Below are positions 34,699-46,682 of a stretch of DNA of 64,000 bases, piece after piece. Every line of letters starts with the position of its first letter. Within the stretch, counting starts at the first letter, position 1. The notes under the pieces are model-generated. The model had not been told where the DNA came from, searched no databases, and worked only from the letters and a program-made list of their open reading frames with translations. The stretch comes from Schizophyllum amplum (lineage: Eukaryota; Basidiomycota; Agaricomycetes; Agaricales; Schizophyllaceae). Where the stretch lies: the NCBI GenBank assembly GCA_007026445.1, contig VDMD01000004.1:248001-312000 (forward strand). Direction: 5' to 3'. Both the position numbers and the translations under genes were made by a program.

Positions 34699-36788
34699 CT
34701 ACACCCCGGCAAGTATCTTCTCGACCAGCGCGCGCTTCATGAATTGCTCCTCAGCAAGGACGCGGGTGGTCTGCGACACACTTTATTAGGCCAGAGTAGA
34801 GAGTAATATAAGCGCCACTCACCCGCATCCATTCGCTCACACCCATACGACCGGCTGCCAGCGCGCGATGCAAATGGTAGATTGTATCCTCGATCGCCAT
34901 GTCTTCCGCGACGAGGGTAATGAGCCTGATTTGCCACAAAGTCGTTGTCAGCAAAGATCTCGTCAGCGCACGCAGAGCCACTGACTGGTTCCATAATATT
35001 CCGGCGCCGCACACCATCTCGTCGACGCCGACCTCCTTCGCCTTCGCCACGGCGAGCCTGCGCTCCGCCTCTCCTACGACGCTCGCATACCGTTCGTGCA
35101 CACCATCGCAGACTGACTTGACTGCGATGAGCCGGCCGCGCTCGTCGGCGATGGCTGCTGCTCCCCTGTTATAATGCATCAGTACCGGGATTATGACAAA
35201 ATCATACGCCCACCTCTCCAAACCTTCCTTAACTCTCCGCATGCGTTCCATCTCTCCCATGTGTCGTGTCTCTAGCCCCGAAAGAGAAGATTGCAGAGCC
35301 TGATGAAGAGATGCATGTAATGCCAGGAGTTGCGGGTTGGGTGGGCGTGGAGGTGGCGGCGCGCCTGTCGCCTGAGGCGTGGTTATTGACGGCCCATCAT
35401 CGTCCTCGTCCATAATGTCGGGCGGTGGTATGTGAGGTGCTGGGGGAGGAGCCGGCGCGAGGATTGGAGGCGGAGGTGGAGATGCGTATGATGGTAAGGA
35501 AGGCGCGGGCCCTGGTACATAGCGCTGTGAAGGGTCAAATGCCGGCACATATTGCTGTGGATGGACCGCGGCTGGCGTATATTGCTGCGGCGGTAGTGGC
35601 GGAGGAGGCGGCTGATGGGATGCTGGAGAGTATCCCGAGGACTCTGGTGGAGGAGGCGGTTGAGCGTATATCGGTGCCTGCTGGGCGTATGCCGGATGCG
35701 CGCTATGAGTGGGTGGTGGCGATGACGCGTGTAGCTGCGACGGGAGATGCGGCGGAGGTGGTGGCGGAGATGGCCCTACTTGCTGAGGCGCTCGTAGGAC
35801 TGGCGGTGGCGATCGCGGGGAATATACCGGCGATGGTCCCGAGGGTGAAGGAGATGTAATGCCATATATAGGATTCGCGCCCTGCGGGACAGGTGGTACA
35901 GGAGGAGGTCCTTCACGCGACACCGGTGTGGATACAGTTGTGTTTTGTGCGGGTGAGGATGCAGAATACGGCGGGACCGGCTGATAGGGAGATGGATGGG
36001 CAGCCGTGGAGATCGTTCGCGTGTGGACGTGCGTGACGGATGGGCGTAGTGCGTGTGTCGGGCGCGGAGGTGGAGGCGGAGGTGTGCCATGGGGCAATGC
36101 AGCGGTTTCCCGCGCGGGCGCTGCAGGTTGACTGGAAGGCTTCGCGTACACCGGTGGCTCGAGGCCGAATTGATGTTGCAGACTCTCCAAAATGCCAACC
36201 AGCGTGCAGCCCTGTGCGTCTTCATGAACAGCGGTAGCAGATCCTTGTAAGAATACGTACTTCATTCTTCCTCCTCCAGTTCCGTGCGTAATCACCTTCG
36301 ACCAGTCCGCTGACATCGACATCCTTGCTCTTACTGCAAAGCTGTCAGAAGGTATCCTACGCAAGACTCGGTCTTTCAACGCACCGCACGACCATCCCGG
36401 TAGTGGGGACCACATACACTATTGGTGGTGTCGAACCATAGTCCAGGGGAATCCACACTGAGAGCGGAATGTTGTATGCCGCGCCTCTACGCCTCGTAAA
36501 CGCTCATCGCCCATCCATCAACACAAGCGCTCTGACCTGAAGACGACAGGTAGAAGACCATGAACGCAGAGAAGCAAATGACTGCGTCCATCATCGTATA
36601 TGTACACATCGGATTTGACGTGTAGCGTCGCATATCGGCTCAGCGCGTCTGACCATGAGCAAGCGCCGCGTGCGCGACAAACGATTCTCACCGGTGACAT
36701 GTTGTACAACAAGTGCGCGCTGAACATATGGAAGCGATGCTGTCGTCTGTTGGAGCCAGCGTAACGTCGGCGGAGACACCGAGGACAT
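34699..36788 (-). CDS. VPS23: ESCRT-I subunit Vps23/TSG101
   Basis: Eight exons, minus strand: 36692..36788, 36537..36648, 36385..36486, 36261..36333, 35214..36211, 34986..35165, 34823..34925, 34699..34770; 578 residues, all phases agree. The N-terminal UEV domain reads DALSRYATLHVKSDVYIYDD, RSHLLLCVHGLLPVVFRGAA, YNIPLSVWIPLDYG, KDVDVSGLVEGDYARNWRRK and LVGILESLQHQFGLEPPVYA. A Pro-rich middle (poly-P, many PPY/PPP) and a coiled-coil stalk follow, then the steadiness box EDTIYHLHRALAAGRMGVSE through RALVEKILAGV. Vps23 binds ubiquitin and recruits ESCRT machinery at endosomes. The ubiquitin-conjugating Cys is absent as in all UEVs. It sits within an accessory block of FunK1 and F-box genes, but is intact. 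Confidence 0.93.
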
Positions 36789-37037
36789 TGAGAGGCTCCT
36801 GAGATTCTCGTCGACCGTGACGAGAGACGGAATTGAACGGTCCGGACAAAGTAAGTATTGCGCGCGCACGTGAGCAAAGTTGAACTTCGCACTATATTAG
36901 TGACTTTGAGTAGGTGCGCTGAGCAGGCTCTGAGTCTGCTTCACTTGAAGTGAGCCGTGATGAAAATGCGTGAAGCATTGGATGAGGAAGCTACAAAGAT
37001 ATACATGTATAGTACTGAGATATTCGGTGTAGTAAGG

Positions 37038-38796
37038 CTAACGATCACAATCCTCTGCAGCGTATGGCCTACTATAGTGCGTAACTCTGATTTCTAGCCC
37101 TCCAATATACCTTTCCCTGTTCTGCCAGATCAGAACGCCACGCGGTAACATCTTCACCAACCGTTCGTAGTCCTCCCTAGCCATCTTCCACTTATTCGCA
37201 TCGGGTTCCTCTATGCGGATTTCCAGATGATTCAGGCGGCCCCCATTTGCAGCGCGCTTCGCTATCATGCTGGTCATCGTGTGGCCGTCCAAGCTTGCCA
37301 TGATATAACCGTCCAACCTGAAGGACTCCAGTAGTGGGAAGACACGTGCATCGCCCAGGAATGAGAGGTCGAGCAGCAAAGGCTCGCAATCAAAGTTGAC
37401 TCGCACTTGCAGGGTTCGAAGCTCTTTAGTGGCGCCGGCGGAGGAGATGAAGTCCCATTCCTTCACGGTGAAATCCAGCATGTGTAAATTGCGTAGGGCA
37501 CCCTGAGATCGCGCCAGAAACGATGCGAGGGGACTGCGAGAGGGGTCGTAGGCAAACCAGGATTGCGGCCACGAAGTTTGCAGAGTGATGGTGTGCAAAC
37601 GAGGTGCCGTCATCCGATTCAGGAAATTCTCTTGTTGCGTGTGCGCCCCTTGGTACGCTCTGTCGATTGTGAGGTCCTGCAAATTCTCGAAAGTGTGATG
37701 CGTCGTCGAGGGTGTCATTTGGTGATGTTCATTTGTCCCTCCGCGCATCATATGCGATAATGTCGTAAGCTGAGGGCAATTCGCAACTAGCATGTCGAGA
37801 AGGTAGGCATCGGAGCAGTATTCCGCCGTGAGTGAGGTGATCTGTTTCCAAGGAAGGCACATCAAGGTTGGGTGAGACTTTGCCCGGAAGTTCTTTATTG
37901 TGAGATGGTGAAGGAGAGGTGCGTGCATGAATACGTGGTGCTTGTCCGCAGTGACCGACGTCAAATGGTCCACTTCAATTTCGAGTCGTTCCAGCCGCAC
38001 TAACGAGCGCTGGCCAAATGTCTCAAAGAACTCGTCCGCCGCTATTCGCAGTGAGCACCACGAGCTGGAGTACTCCATGACCATCGGAAACCAATCCAGC
38101 CATCGATCTCCAAGACAATGTGGGGCGAATGTCACAGTATGAGCGAGAGTCTCGTTTCCGATGCCTGACAAATGGAGTCGCAGTCGACGGATGGCGACAC
38201 GCTTCCAGGTATTCTCTTCGGATGTGCCAAGCCGGTATGGAAGGAAACCAAACGATGAGCCCGGTAATATGCAGTGGACGGGTACTCTCGCCCATATCTT
38301 CGACGAGTTGATCATGACGTCTGCGTAGCATGTAGGCTATGAGCGTTCGCGCAGACAAACCAATATGACACGCACCGCGCCAGACTTTCGAGACGCTGCT
38401 AAGGACCAGTGGCATCGGCAATTTGTCGCACATGTACTCTCCGTCATCGTCGCAAACGAGGTCGAACACCTCCGAGAGAAGTTCGACCGGTAAACGACGT
38501 ACAGGGGCAACCAATGCTTGCCGAGTCTCGATACTGCGCTGCAGTATCTTCTTCAGCTCCTCCATGGCTTCCGCCTGCGCCAAAATTTTCATGACCTCCT
38601 CTTCGATGGATGCGAGGTGCTGGTAGGTGTCCAATATGGCGAGCTGGATGGCCTGCGCTTCGGTTTCGGACGGCAGCCGGCGTCGTCGCAGGTCATCTCG
38701 CGCGGATGGGGCTGGGAGAGCCTGCTGGGGAACCTTGTACGAGCGGCTGCATTCGCGGCACAATGTCACGGAGAGATTCTGATGGTCTTCGGTCAT
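37038..38796 (-). CDS. Agaricomycete F-box protein
   Basis: Two exons, minus strand: 38376..38796 and 37038..38320 with a 55-nt intron; 567 residues. The N-terminus has CRECSRSYKVP, a predicted helix IQLAILDTYQHLASIEEEV and the standard F-box phrase APVRRLPVELLSEVFDLVC, then SSVSKVWRDVMINSSKIWAR across the splice. LRR-like segments follow (RLERLEIEVDHLTSV, HHLTIKNFRAKSHPTLMCLP, HTFENLQDLTIDRAYQ). This is the common Agaricomycete single F-box architecture and is unrelated in detail to the double F-box family earlier in the window. Expected to bind Skp1; substrate unknown. Confidence 0.82.
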
Positions 38797-39129
38797 GATG
38801 AAGGTGAAGGATACGCTCAGCGAACAAACCGAGCGAAGGGAGCGGCTGATGCCGGACCGAGCACGTGTATTTCCCAGTCATACGGGGCGACGGCCCGGCT
38901 CCCATCATTGTTCAACTTGGCCTTCGCCACCAATTCGCCACCACGTTGCCTGCACGAACAAAGAGCTGCTGCGCGCCATTACATATCGGCTGGCCTTCAA
39001 CCCCCTCGGGCCATCCAAACACATATAACGTGAGTCTTCGCCCTCCTGCACCCTGTTCCCGTCCTCTTCTTCACCGACGACGATCACCGTCACTTCCGTA
39101 ACGCCACTCGTCTGGTGCCGTGTCTGATC
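38797..39129. promoter_or_regulatory. Divergent region, F-box gene / FunK1-2
   Basis: 333 bp between divergent starts. Contains a GCACGTGTATTTCC box near 38860 and CT-rich sequence close to the FunK1-2 start (cctgttcccgtcctcttctt, about 39051-39070). No gene seen. Confidence 0.35.
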
Positions 39130-41831
39130 ATGTCCTCCAAGAAGCGTCCTCCGCCTCCCCAAGTCCCTCAAGACTCACCGTCTAAGGGCGCAGTGCAGCA
39201 CGCCAAGGAACGACACATGCGGAACCTCGAGCAAACCCGCGACTACTACATTAACGAGTCGCGCGACTACGCGAGTGCGGCGTCAACGATTTCTACACCA
39301 CCTACTGTATGTGCCAGACTGGCAGCGTCTACCTGCTGAAGATATTACCCGAGTTATTGGTCGACTCAAGGAAAACAAGGTGCTCAAGAACGACGAATGG
39401 ACGGATCTTCCGGCAAAGCCAGCCGCGACCATGACGGAGAACGATCATTACGCCGCACTGCAACCTATTTTCGAGGCCATCTTGATTCTTGACTGCCGCT
39501 GAGGACGTTGGACTGTTCTCCCACGATGACCGCACGGCGACCTTTGAATGTCGGCCTAACAAGGAGACATCCTCTGAAGTGCGCGGGGGGGTCCTTTCGC
39601 GTGGACGGCTTCGCTCAGCTCCGAAACTCGACGTTCCCGAAGAAAGCCAGCACTAGCACCAGGGTCAATCTTCCTTGTGGCGCGAAACTCAACCGCACTT
39701 ATACCGACAAGAAGGTCGTATATACCTGTGATCTCCCCATGACGATGGAAGTCAAGCTGCATAATACTATGGAGGCCGTTTGTGAGGTGTGTCGTTCTTT
39801 CTCTACTTCATGCAGCATTGTCTCATGCATTACGAGATGAGCGGCAAATGCTGGGAGGCACGGGTCACATCATGTTCAACGATCCATGCCGGAATTGGCA
39901 CTTCAGCCTCACTATCGAGGGCAACAAGGCCCGTCTATGGATACACACGAGGTCGCACTCCGCGGTGACCATGTCGTTCGACATACAGAAGGTGCGCGAT
40001 GGTCAACTTCTGGAATCTATATCAGTCTCATATGTTCCACAGAATCTGAAGGAGCTCGTTCAGTTCTTCCTCTTCATCGGATACGCGTTCAAGGAGCAGC
40101 TCGGATACGACCCAACGATCAAGCGCGTCCTAGACCAGGAGAACAACATCCAATACAGATATGAGGTCGGAGATGTTACTGGGACCGTGCGCCTGTTCCA
40201 GACGGTCAAAATACTCGAACAGGCTTCTGCCCCACGTCTTCATTCGCGCGCTATGCGCGTCTTCCACGTGCGCGAGTCCGATGCCAATGGACAGCTGGAT
40301 CGTAATTGGAGCGACAATGTCTTACGCGACTTCTGGTCATTCGCCGATGCACGATCCGAGCGCAGCATACAACAGGAGATCCTCGACAAGCTGCACGATC
40401 TTCCCAAAGAGGAGTATCCTGACGATCTTCGCGACATCAAGAAACATTTTATGGAATTTGTCTGTGATTTGGTCGTGGGTCGTCCGGTGCCTGCGCCGCC
40501 AGCAAACTCGGCCATCTACGAGTTCCCCGACAGAGCGAACCCCAGTGCGAAGCGCTCCGCTCGCGCCCAGGTTCAGGGGTTCTTACAGACGAACGCGGAG
40601 GAGAAGGCTCCACAGCCTCACAAGTCCAGGAAGATGGATTCTCTGGTGCTTCATGCGCGCGCCCATTGGCGGACTGTCCAGAAACACCTCTGCCAGGATA
40701 TCTACAAAATCGATGATCCCGCCGAATTCTTCTTCATTTTGAGCTAGATCATTGCCAGTAAGTCTCCCGTCTTCATCTATACGGACAAGTCGCTCATATA
40801 TGTAATCAGACTCAAACGATTCCACCGTGCGGGATGGCTGCACAGCCTCAGGGATGTCAGTCCTGGAAACTTTCTTGTCTTCTGTCTGGGGAATTGTTTG
40901 CTCCCCCCTCCGGACGGCGACTTTGCGAAGAAGTTCATCGTCAAGGTCTCTGACCTTGAATATGCCAGACCGTACGAAGTGATATCGAGACATGACCCGT
41001 TGACGGTATGTCCTTATGTTCAGCTCATCCATTTCTCTGGCACTGATCTCGCTTTCGTAGGGCACCTCTTACTATGCCGCAGTCGAAGTTCAGTCCCGCA
41101 AACACCTGTTCTTCATGAGGACAAACAGGGCTGCGAAGAACCTCGCATCCCTCTTCTTTGCATTCAACTTCTACCACGACGTCGAGTCTGTCCTCTGGAT
41201 GGCCATCGACATCGTCGTCCGGAGGATCCCCGCGCAGATGATCGACGACATCAAAGCCGACGACGAGCCCGCCAGGCAAGATATATTGAACCTCGTCAAC
41301 GAGTTGGCGGACTACGCTGCGCTCATCTTCACCTCGGACATACACGGAACGGAAGAGTGCGAGCTCCTATTCACCGACTCTACCTACACAGAGGGATTCA
41401 CCGAACTGCTCCAGAGGACTCATGGCGAGGCGTTCCCAATCACGGAGCAACTCCCTGGGCTCATGGATCTGCTCGCGTCGATGTACCTCGCCGTCGAGGA
41501 GGAGAAGGTTCCTCCCGGCACGAAGCCCAATTTACGCTTTAAGCCTTCGGCCTTCACCGACGAAACCTACGACGCAATGTACACGGCATTCCAGAATATC
41601 AGCCAGTACTATCAACGACACGACGAGGCGCTCGTCCTCACCAAGCACATACTGGAACCGGAGGATCCCAAACCCGAGGAAGACACCGGCAAGCCTGCGG
41701 ACTCCAGCAAGCGCGTGCGCGACGATGAGGACGACAAATGCGCCGAGTCTGACGATGAAGACGAAGGCATGTTGCCGCCTCGCAAGCGCTCCCGCACGTC
41801 GCACGAATCGATGCCTGGCTCGGAGGATTGA
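39130..41831 (+). pseudogene. FunK1 fungal protein kinase 2, multiply disrupted
   Basis: Exons by homology to FunK1-1: 39130..39274, 39318..39781, 39837..39991, 40043..40757, 40810..41005, 41061..41831. Recognisable parts are WQRLPAEDITRVIGRL, GHIMFNDPCRNWHFSLTIEG, NWSDNVLRDFWSF, AGWLHSLRDVSPGNFLVF, VKVSDLEYARPYE, YAAVEV and FFAFNFYHDVESVLWMAIDI. Lesions: a one-base gain near 39491, a one-base gain in a G7 run at 39583-39589, an in-frame TAG at 40745-40747 where FunK1-1 has Gln, and a one-base loss at the 40810 splice. Correcting the three indels makes the exon sum exactly divisible by three, supporting the model. The catalytic loop has two extra residues (H-SL-RD). A long intact frame remains at 41061-41831. 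Pseudogene, or several reading errors; the nonsense codon favours the former. Confidence 0.75.
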
Positions 41832-42176
41832 AGGAAGGACTCTACCCCGACTTTCGGAGAATGAGGCGCTCGTCTAGAACCGTCGTTCGTAGTACGATTC
41901 GTAGACGTATTGGCGATTGCGGTAACAGGGTACCTGCGAAGAGGCTCGCGTTCGGCCGCAGAGCTGCTGGCAGTGCTATGTCGTCTGTACGTCTATCCTA
42001 TATGTAACCCCTGTACGCGTCAATGTCTCGACGTGTGGATATACATACATCGTAATATCTGCGCTGACTCAGGCGTGCGATGCCGACGAACGCTCATGAT
42101 TAGAAAGCCGTACGAGGCCCTGCAGATCATGCTGCAGAGCATCCACTAGACTTTCAGTGACATCGCCAAGAAGGGG
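41832..42176. other. Intergenic, convergent
   Basis: 345 bp between FunK1-2 and the minus-strand DUF6697 gene. No motif, repeat or convincing frame. Confidence 0.35.
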
Positions 42177-43936
42177 CTACAAGGGACCTTGCTTGTGTCT
42201 TTTGCCTGCGCGTCCCGCGGGTTCCACGACATCGCTTTCGCGGGCGCTTCTCTTCACATTCCCAGCATGAGTGCGTGCTGCCGAGGTACTTGGAGATATT
42301 GATCCATGGGAGGTCCGGGGCTGCGAGTCTTCGCCAAGGAGTTGAACGTACAACGGGTGGTTAAACCCAACGCACTCCAGCTCCACGCAACAAACTTGGA
42401 GAAGCCCGTCCCTGAACATTCTCCGCAAGTTGTTGAACAGCAACGGCGGCATCAAATTTTTCTGCATGACAGCCCGCTCCGTCATCATGTTAGCGACGGC
42501 CTGAGAGAAACGTCAGTATGTACGTGCTCGGAGGTGTTATAAAATTCGTCTAGTTGACGATGCGTACCGGCGTATCCTGGCCTAAGGCAGGCAATGTCGT
42601 CGTACTGACGCCGCGGCATTGAAGGATGCCCATGTAAAGCCACCATTCATCGGCACTCTGATAGAAGAACTCGAACTTGTCGCCAATTCTGACAGACTGT
42701 TTTGACCACACGCATGTCCCAGAGTCAACTCTGGAGTTGTTTTTCTGAGTGAATGCTGGGCATATAACGACGGCGCGGCCGATGACATCTGCAGGCATTG
42801 TCGGCCAAAGAACCTCGTCAGCGCCGAAAGAAGCGATGCGTTGCCGGCTGCGGTGGACGTTAGCTCTCGCGCAATCTCACTCCTGCAGTAATTCAGTACC
42901 ACAACGTGGTCCATTCCTGTGCAAACCATTAATGCTCAAGTGTGCATGCTCGCCGACACTGTCGTACCTCTCTTAGGCGAAAGGCTCCCGCATATCGTTT
43001 GTACGGCCTTAAGTCGTCGGCAGTGGGCTGTTCTGCATGTTCGGCACGCACACTACCCGCAAGGAAAGATGAAGGAGTGTACTGCGCAGCGTCAGTTGTG
43101 GCTGAATTTCCGACATATGCGAAATTGACGCTCACGTTGTCCCTCAGATGCTGAATTTCGGCCATGAGCTCCTTTTCACGCACGGTGAGAGCAAGCTTAG
43201 TCTCCAGCTCCGACATTCGTCGACGGTGTGCGTCTGCCTGGGTGTTGATCATGATTGGCTTCGACACAACAGACAGGTGGGAGACTTGCCGTGCTCTTAG
43301 CCTCGTCTTCTCGGGCTGCGAGTTGTTCCCGCAGGGAGATCACGTCCTGTGGTCATCACAACGCGCTCAACAGCAAGAAAGCGCAACGGGTGATATACCT
43401 ACCTGGTCCGACCGCTCTTTTTTCTTTTTCATCTTCTGCATATTCCTGTAAGAGTTGTCGAGGCTTTCAGACTAAATGATGGCATATAAGATGATCACAA
43501 TCGCGTGAAAGGAATGCAGTCGGGGCGCGCACCTGGCTCTGGATTATCTTCTCTTTTTGTTGCAGGAGGTCATTCTCCTGTATGACCATGAAAAGTCACT
43601 CAAATACCGTAGAGACGCTACGCACGTCATACGGCTCCTGCTTGAGCGTCTGTTGCTGCGAGTTGACAAGCCTCTCGTTCTCTGTCTCCAGAAAGCGAAC
43701 CCGCTCTCGCAGCTCCGCAACTTCCGCGAGAGCGCGCCCTGCATCAACGTCGACTGACGATATCGCAGAAGAGCCCCTCTGCCCCTAGAGTAATATCAGT
43801 CAGACTCAAGCGGTCGCGAGGTGAGGACGCTTGCCTGCAGTTCGCGTAGCTGAGTTTTCACTGATTTCAGCTCGTGTCCAAGCAGCTTGACCATTTCGGA
43901 GGCCAGCTCTGGATGATCGTCCACCAATGTCTCCAT
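42177..43936 (-). CDS. Coiled-coil DUF6697-type protein, copy 2
   Basis: Ten exons, minus strand: 43835..43936, 43626..43784, 43533..43577, 43403..43471, 43290..43346, 43136..43237, 42968..43081, 42900..42916, 42568..42847, 42177..42500; 1269 nt, 422 residues, all phases agree. The N-terminus is a long coiled coil (HPELASEMVKLLGHELKSVK, VAELRERVRFLETENERLV, LREQLAAREDEAKST). The C-terminal domain has FGADEVLWPTMPADVIGRAV, FEFFYQSADEWWLYMGILQC, PPLLFNNLRRMFRDGLLQVC and ELECVGFNHPLYV, resembling the basidiomycete DUF6697 domain. Introns 1 and 5 use GC donors (CAG|GCAAGC and ACG|GCAAGT). Exon 8 is 17 nt. Paralogue of the gene at 52034-53835. Function unknown. Confidence 0.78.
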
Positions 43937-44248
43937 CTTGAGGGTAGATAACGGACTATTGAGGAAACTTGGTCGCGTAGGACGACGGATGGAAGTTGAA
44001 CATGAAAAACTGAAATAAGCGCGTGCGTGACGCAACTGAACGACTCCACCTGTAGTTACGCATCGAGTGACCGGCATACTCCGACTTGTTTCAACTTCAA
44101 GTGTACAGAACGACTCACCTTGTGCTCGTCTGCTTTTCACGACCACTTCCTTGTAGCGCAGTACCTTTTTCACATACATTTATATATACCAAGGGTCGCT
44201 GAGCACAGCTCAGTACTATGAGTCCATAAAGCGATCGCACGCCCCCGG
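43937..44248. other. Upstream of DUF6697 copy 2 and 3' region of alginate-lyase gene
   Basis: 312 bp between two minus-strand genes. It must hold the DUF6697 copy 2 promoter; tttatatata lies near 44178-44187, far from the ATG. No coding signal. Confidence 0.35.
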
Positions 44249-46454
44249 CTACTGTCCTGCGTCCGGCAGCGCCGGCAGCTCGTAGTACGGCTTCAGAATG
44301 TCGCACGTCACGAACAGTCCATCGTCCACCTCTACCTCTGTCTCGTTCAGCAGCTTGAACACATCCGGGCACTCGAACAACTCGTCCGCAGGCGCGCCCA
44401 CCGCCGAATCGTCCCTCGCCAGCACGGCTCCGTCATCTCCCGCCACAATCGTCCCCTCCTCCCTCCCAACCATTAAGCCCCGCTTCCCCTTCCTCACACC
44501 CACGGCCTCCGGCTGGTCATAGAACCAGAACGGCGAACGTTGCGCCGCCGCCCCGCCTTTCCCATCATGGGCCACAATCCACTTCGAATACTTCCCCGTC
44601 GGGTCCCCATACACGGCGCGCACCGCCGCCACGTGCGGCAGCAGCTCCGTGACGTCCTCCTTCCCAGGTTTCGTGCGCATCGCGAAGTTGACCGCGTCCT
44701 GGATCGTGTTGCCGTATTTGGACTGCGCGGACCAGTAATCGACACCAATTTCCGCGCCGAGCTTGGCGTTTACGATGAGGGCTTCGAGATTGAAGGCTCT
44801 GAGGGCAAGAATAAAAAGGAGAGCAGGGTCAGTGAGAGGGGTGAGGGAGCATAGTAGGAGACGCATATATGCACCTGTAATGGAAAGGCCGGGTGCGCGC
44901 GCTCTCAAAGGGCTGGTCGCCGTTCTTCGCGATCTGGTCTCTGAAGGGGCCTTGGTGGAAAAAGCTGTCGAGCGCACGTTTCGCGCCCGCAGTGTCGCCC
45001 TGGAAGAGAAGGAGCGCCGCGTACTGCGAGACGAAGAACGAGCCGTTGTTGTTCGGGCGTGTCGCCGCCTTGCGACCGATGGCGCTGCTCTGGAGCCAGT
45101 TCGTGTAGTCACGGACCCACTTGGTGAATGCGGCGTCGAAAGAGGGCGTGTAATCCGGGTGGCGCGCCGCTTTAAGGAGCATGCAGGCGTTAACGATTTT
45201 GACCATGCCGCGCAGATCTAGGACGCCAGTGAAGGTGCCTTTGCGGCCAGAGGAGCCAGGGCCGCGGACGACTTGGCCGAAGTTGATGTTCGCGTCCATG
45301 TTCGTCTTCGGATCGAGGAAAAAAGTGTTGATGAAAGAGACAAATTTGCTGGCAGCGTCGGAGGAGGACTGCAAGACGGCGGTGATACCAAGATATATAG
45401 ACGTCTCCGCGACAGCGTTGATGGACTTGACTCCATTCAGTGTGCGAACATCAGGGTTGACTTTGCCGTCGCGAACGACGTAGGGGCAGGTCGTCCAGGC
45501 TGGAAGTATATCGTGAGCAAATGACAGACTAGATGCAATCTTGAGCCTTACTTGCACTTGGAGCCATTTTCTTGGTCGGCGACGGAGTACACTTGGCCTT
45601 TGCTTTCGTGTGAGCAGCGGCCTGTGGCATGCGCGAGAAAGACGCAGTTCGAGTAGATTCCGAAGAAGTAGTCGTAGGAGAATCCGTCTGAGACGGAGTC
45701 GGCGTCGACACAGTGGCTGTCAAGATAGCTTCAGGGTCGTCCGCCATTCCAGGATCGGCATTTATGGTAGCAGTTGTCGGCATGGAGGTGTCAAGCGAGA
45801 GTGTACTTGACCCAGCTACCTCGGAGGCAGTCACAGATACAGAAGCAGCGTCGGAGTCTCGTCGAACACGATTCATGCGTTTCCTGTGATAGCTGAGATC
45901 GCGACGCCCTTCCAGATAGTTCGGGTTGTCGTCGACATCTTCACCAGGAGGGCCAGATATGTCGCCGTCCGAGGGAGGAGGAGAGTCAGGGTCCGTGGAG
46001 TCGCTGCCGTCGTCTGAGCTAGTGTCGTTGCCTGAGTGCACTAGATGTGTTCGACCGCTTGGGCACCAGTTGCAATCTGGCCAGTGATAGGGAGCCCAAG
46101 AGAGGTAGTCGTGAGCGTTGCCTGAGGGAGGTAGCACGTCCTTGCCATTCGTTACTTCTGTATATGGAGATCAATGATAATAAGTATACGAAGAGAATGA
46201 CACGCACTCCATGGTCCTTTCTGAGAGTACTGGCGAGCGCGAGATATGATGGTCTGACGAGCATCTCGAGTATCGGAGGACGGATTTCGACTCTGTTGCA
46301 GGACATAATCAATGCGAACCCAGTCATTCGGACCGCCTATTCCAGATCAGCTCGATGATGATGCTGATGATTCTTGGAGCTAATGCGCACCTAGCACGAC
46401 ATCGGAAAGGGCGAGACAGAGAATTAGAGAGAGTTTAGAGAAACGCGGGAGCAT
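44249..46454 (-). CDS. Secreted alginate-lyase-fold polysaccharide lyase
   Basis: Five exons, minus strand: 46391..46454, 46208..46336, 45552..46157, 44875..45499, 44249..44798; 657 residues. Signal peptide LPRFSKLSLILCLALSDVVL, then NDWVRIDYVLQQSR, VLPPSGNAHDYLSWAPYHWP, TWTTCPYVVRDGKVNPDVRT, SINAVAETSIYLGITAV, MVKIVNACMLLKAARHPDY and NNNGSFFVSQYAALLLFQGD, the pattern of the alginate lyase superfamily (PF05426). Substrate in fungi is uncertain. Between the first block (DCNWCPSG) and TWTTCP there is an inserted acidic Ser/Thr/Pro-rich region of about 150 residues (NDTSSDDGSDSTDPDSPPPS), probably a glycosylated linker. Divergent from the acyl-CoA synthetase 228 bp away. Confidence 0.82.
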
Positions 46455-46682
46455 GTAGAATATTTTGATTATAAGCGAGCGTAGGAATAGAGGTGTGCAA
46501 CCGGGGACCAGCCTGGGATGATGGTGGTAGAGATGAGAGAAGAGATTTCCGGATGCGGGTGTTAGCTTTACGACGAATGGGGAAGGTGCACGTGTTTCCC
46601 CGCACCCCACGGTCGGTCCGCTGGTTTCGTGCCGTGGGGTACGGAACAGGGACGCGTCGCAGCTTGCTTGCCACATTCCACC

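Noticed and set aside
35425..35859. Long plus-strand open frame opposite VPS23
   Set aside because: It is the antisense of the Pro-rich middle of VPS23, where low complexity keeps other frames open; no motif of its own.
36518..36892. Independent small gene upstream of VPS23
   Set aside because: Its DVYIYDDGRSHLLLCVHGLL segment is the UEV domain of VPS23 and splices into it in phase.
39268..39320. Frameshift in the N-terminal part of FunK1-2
   Set aside because: A 43-nt GT-AG intron (39275..39317) joins the two frames and leaves the conserved WQRLP motif, so no lesion is needed here.
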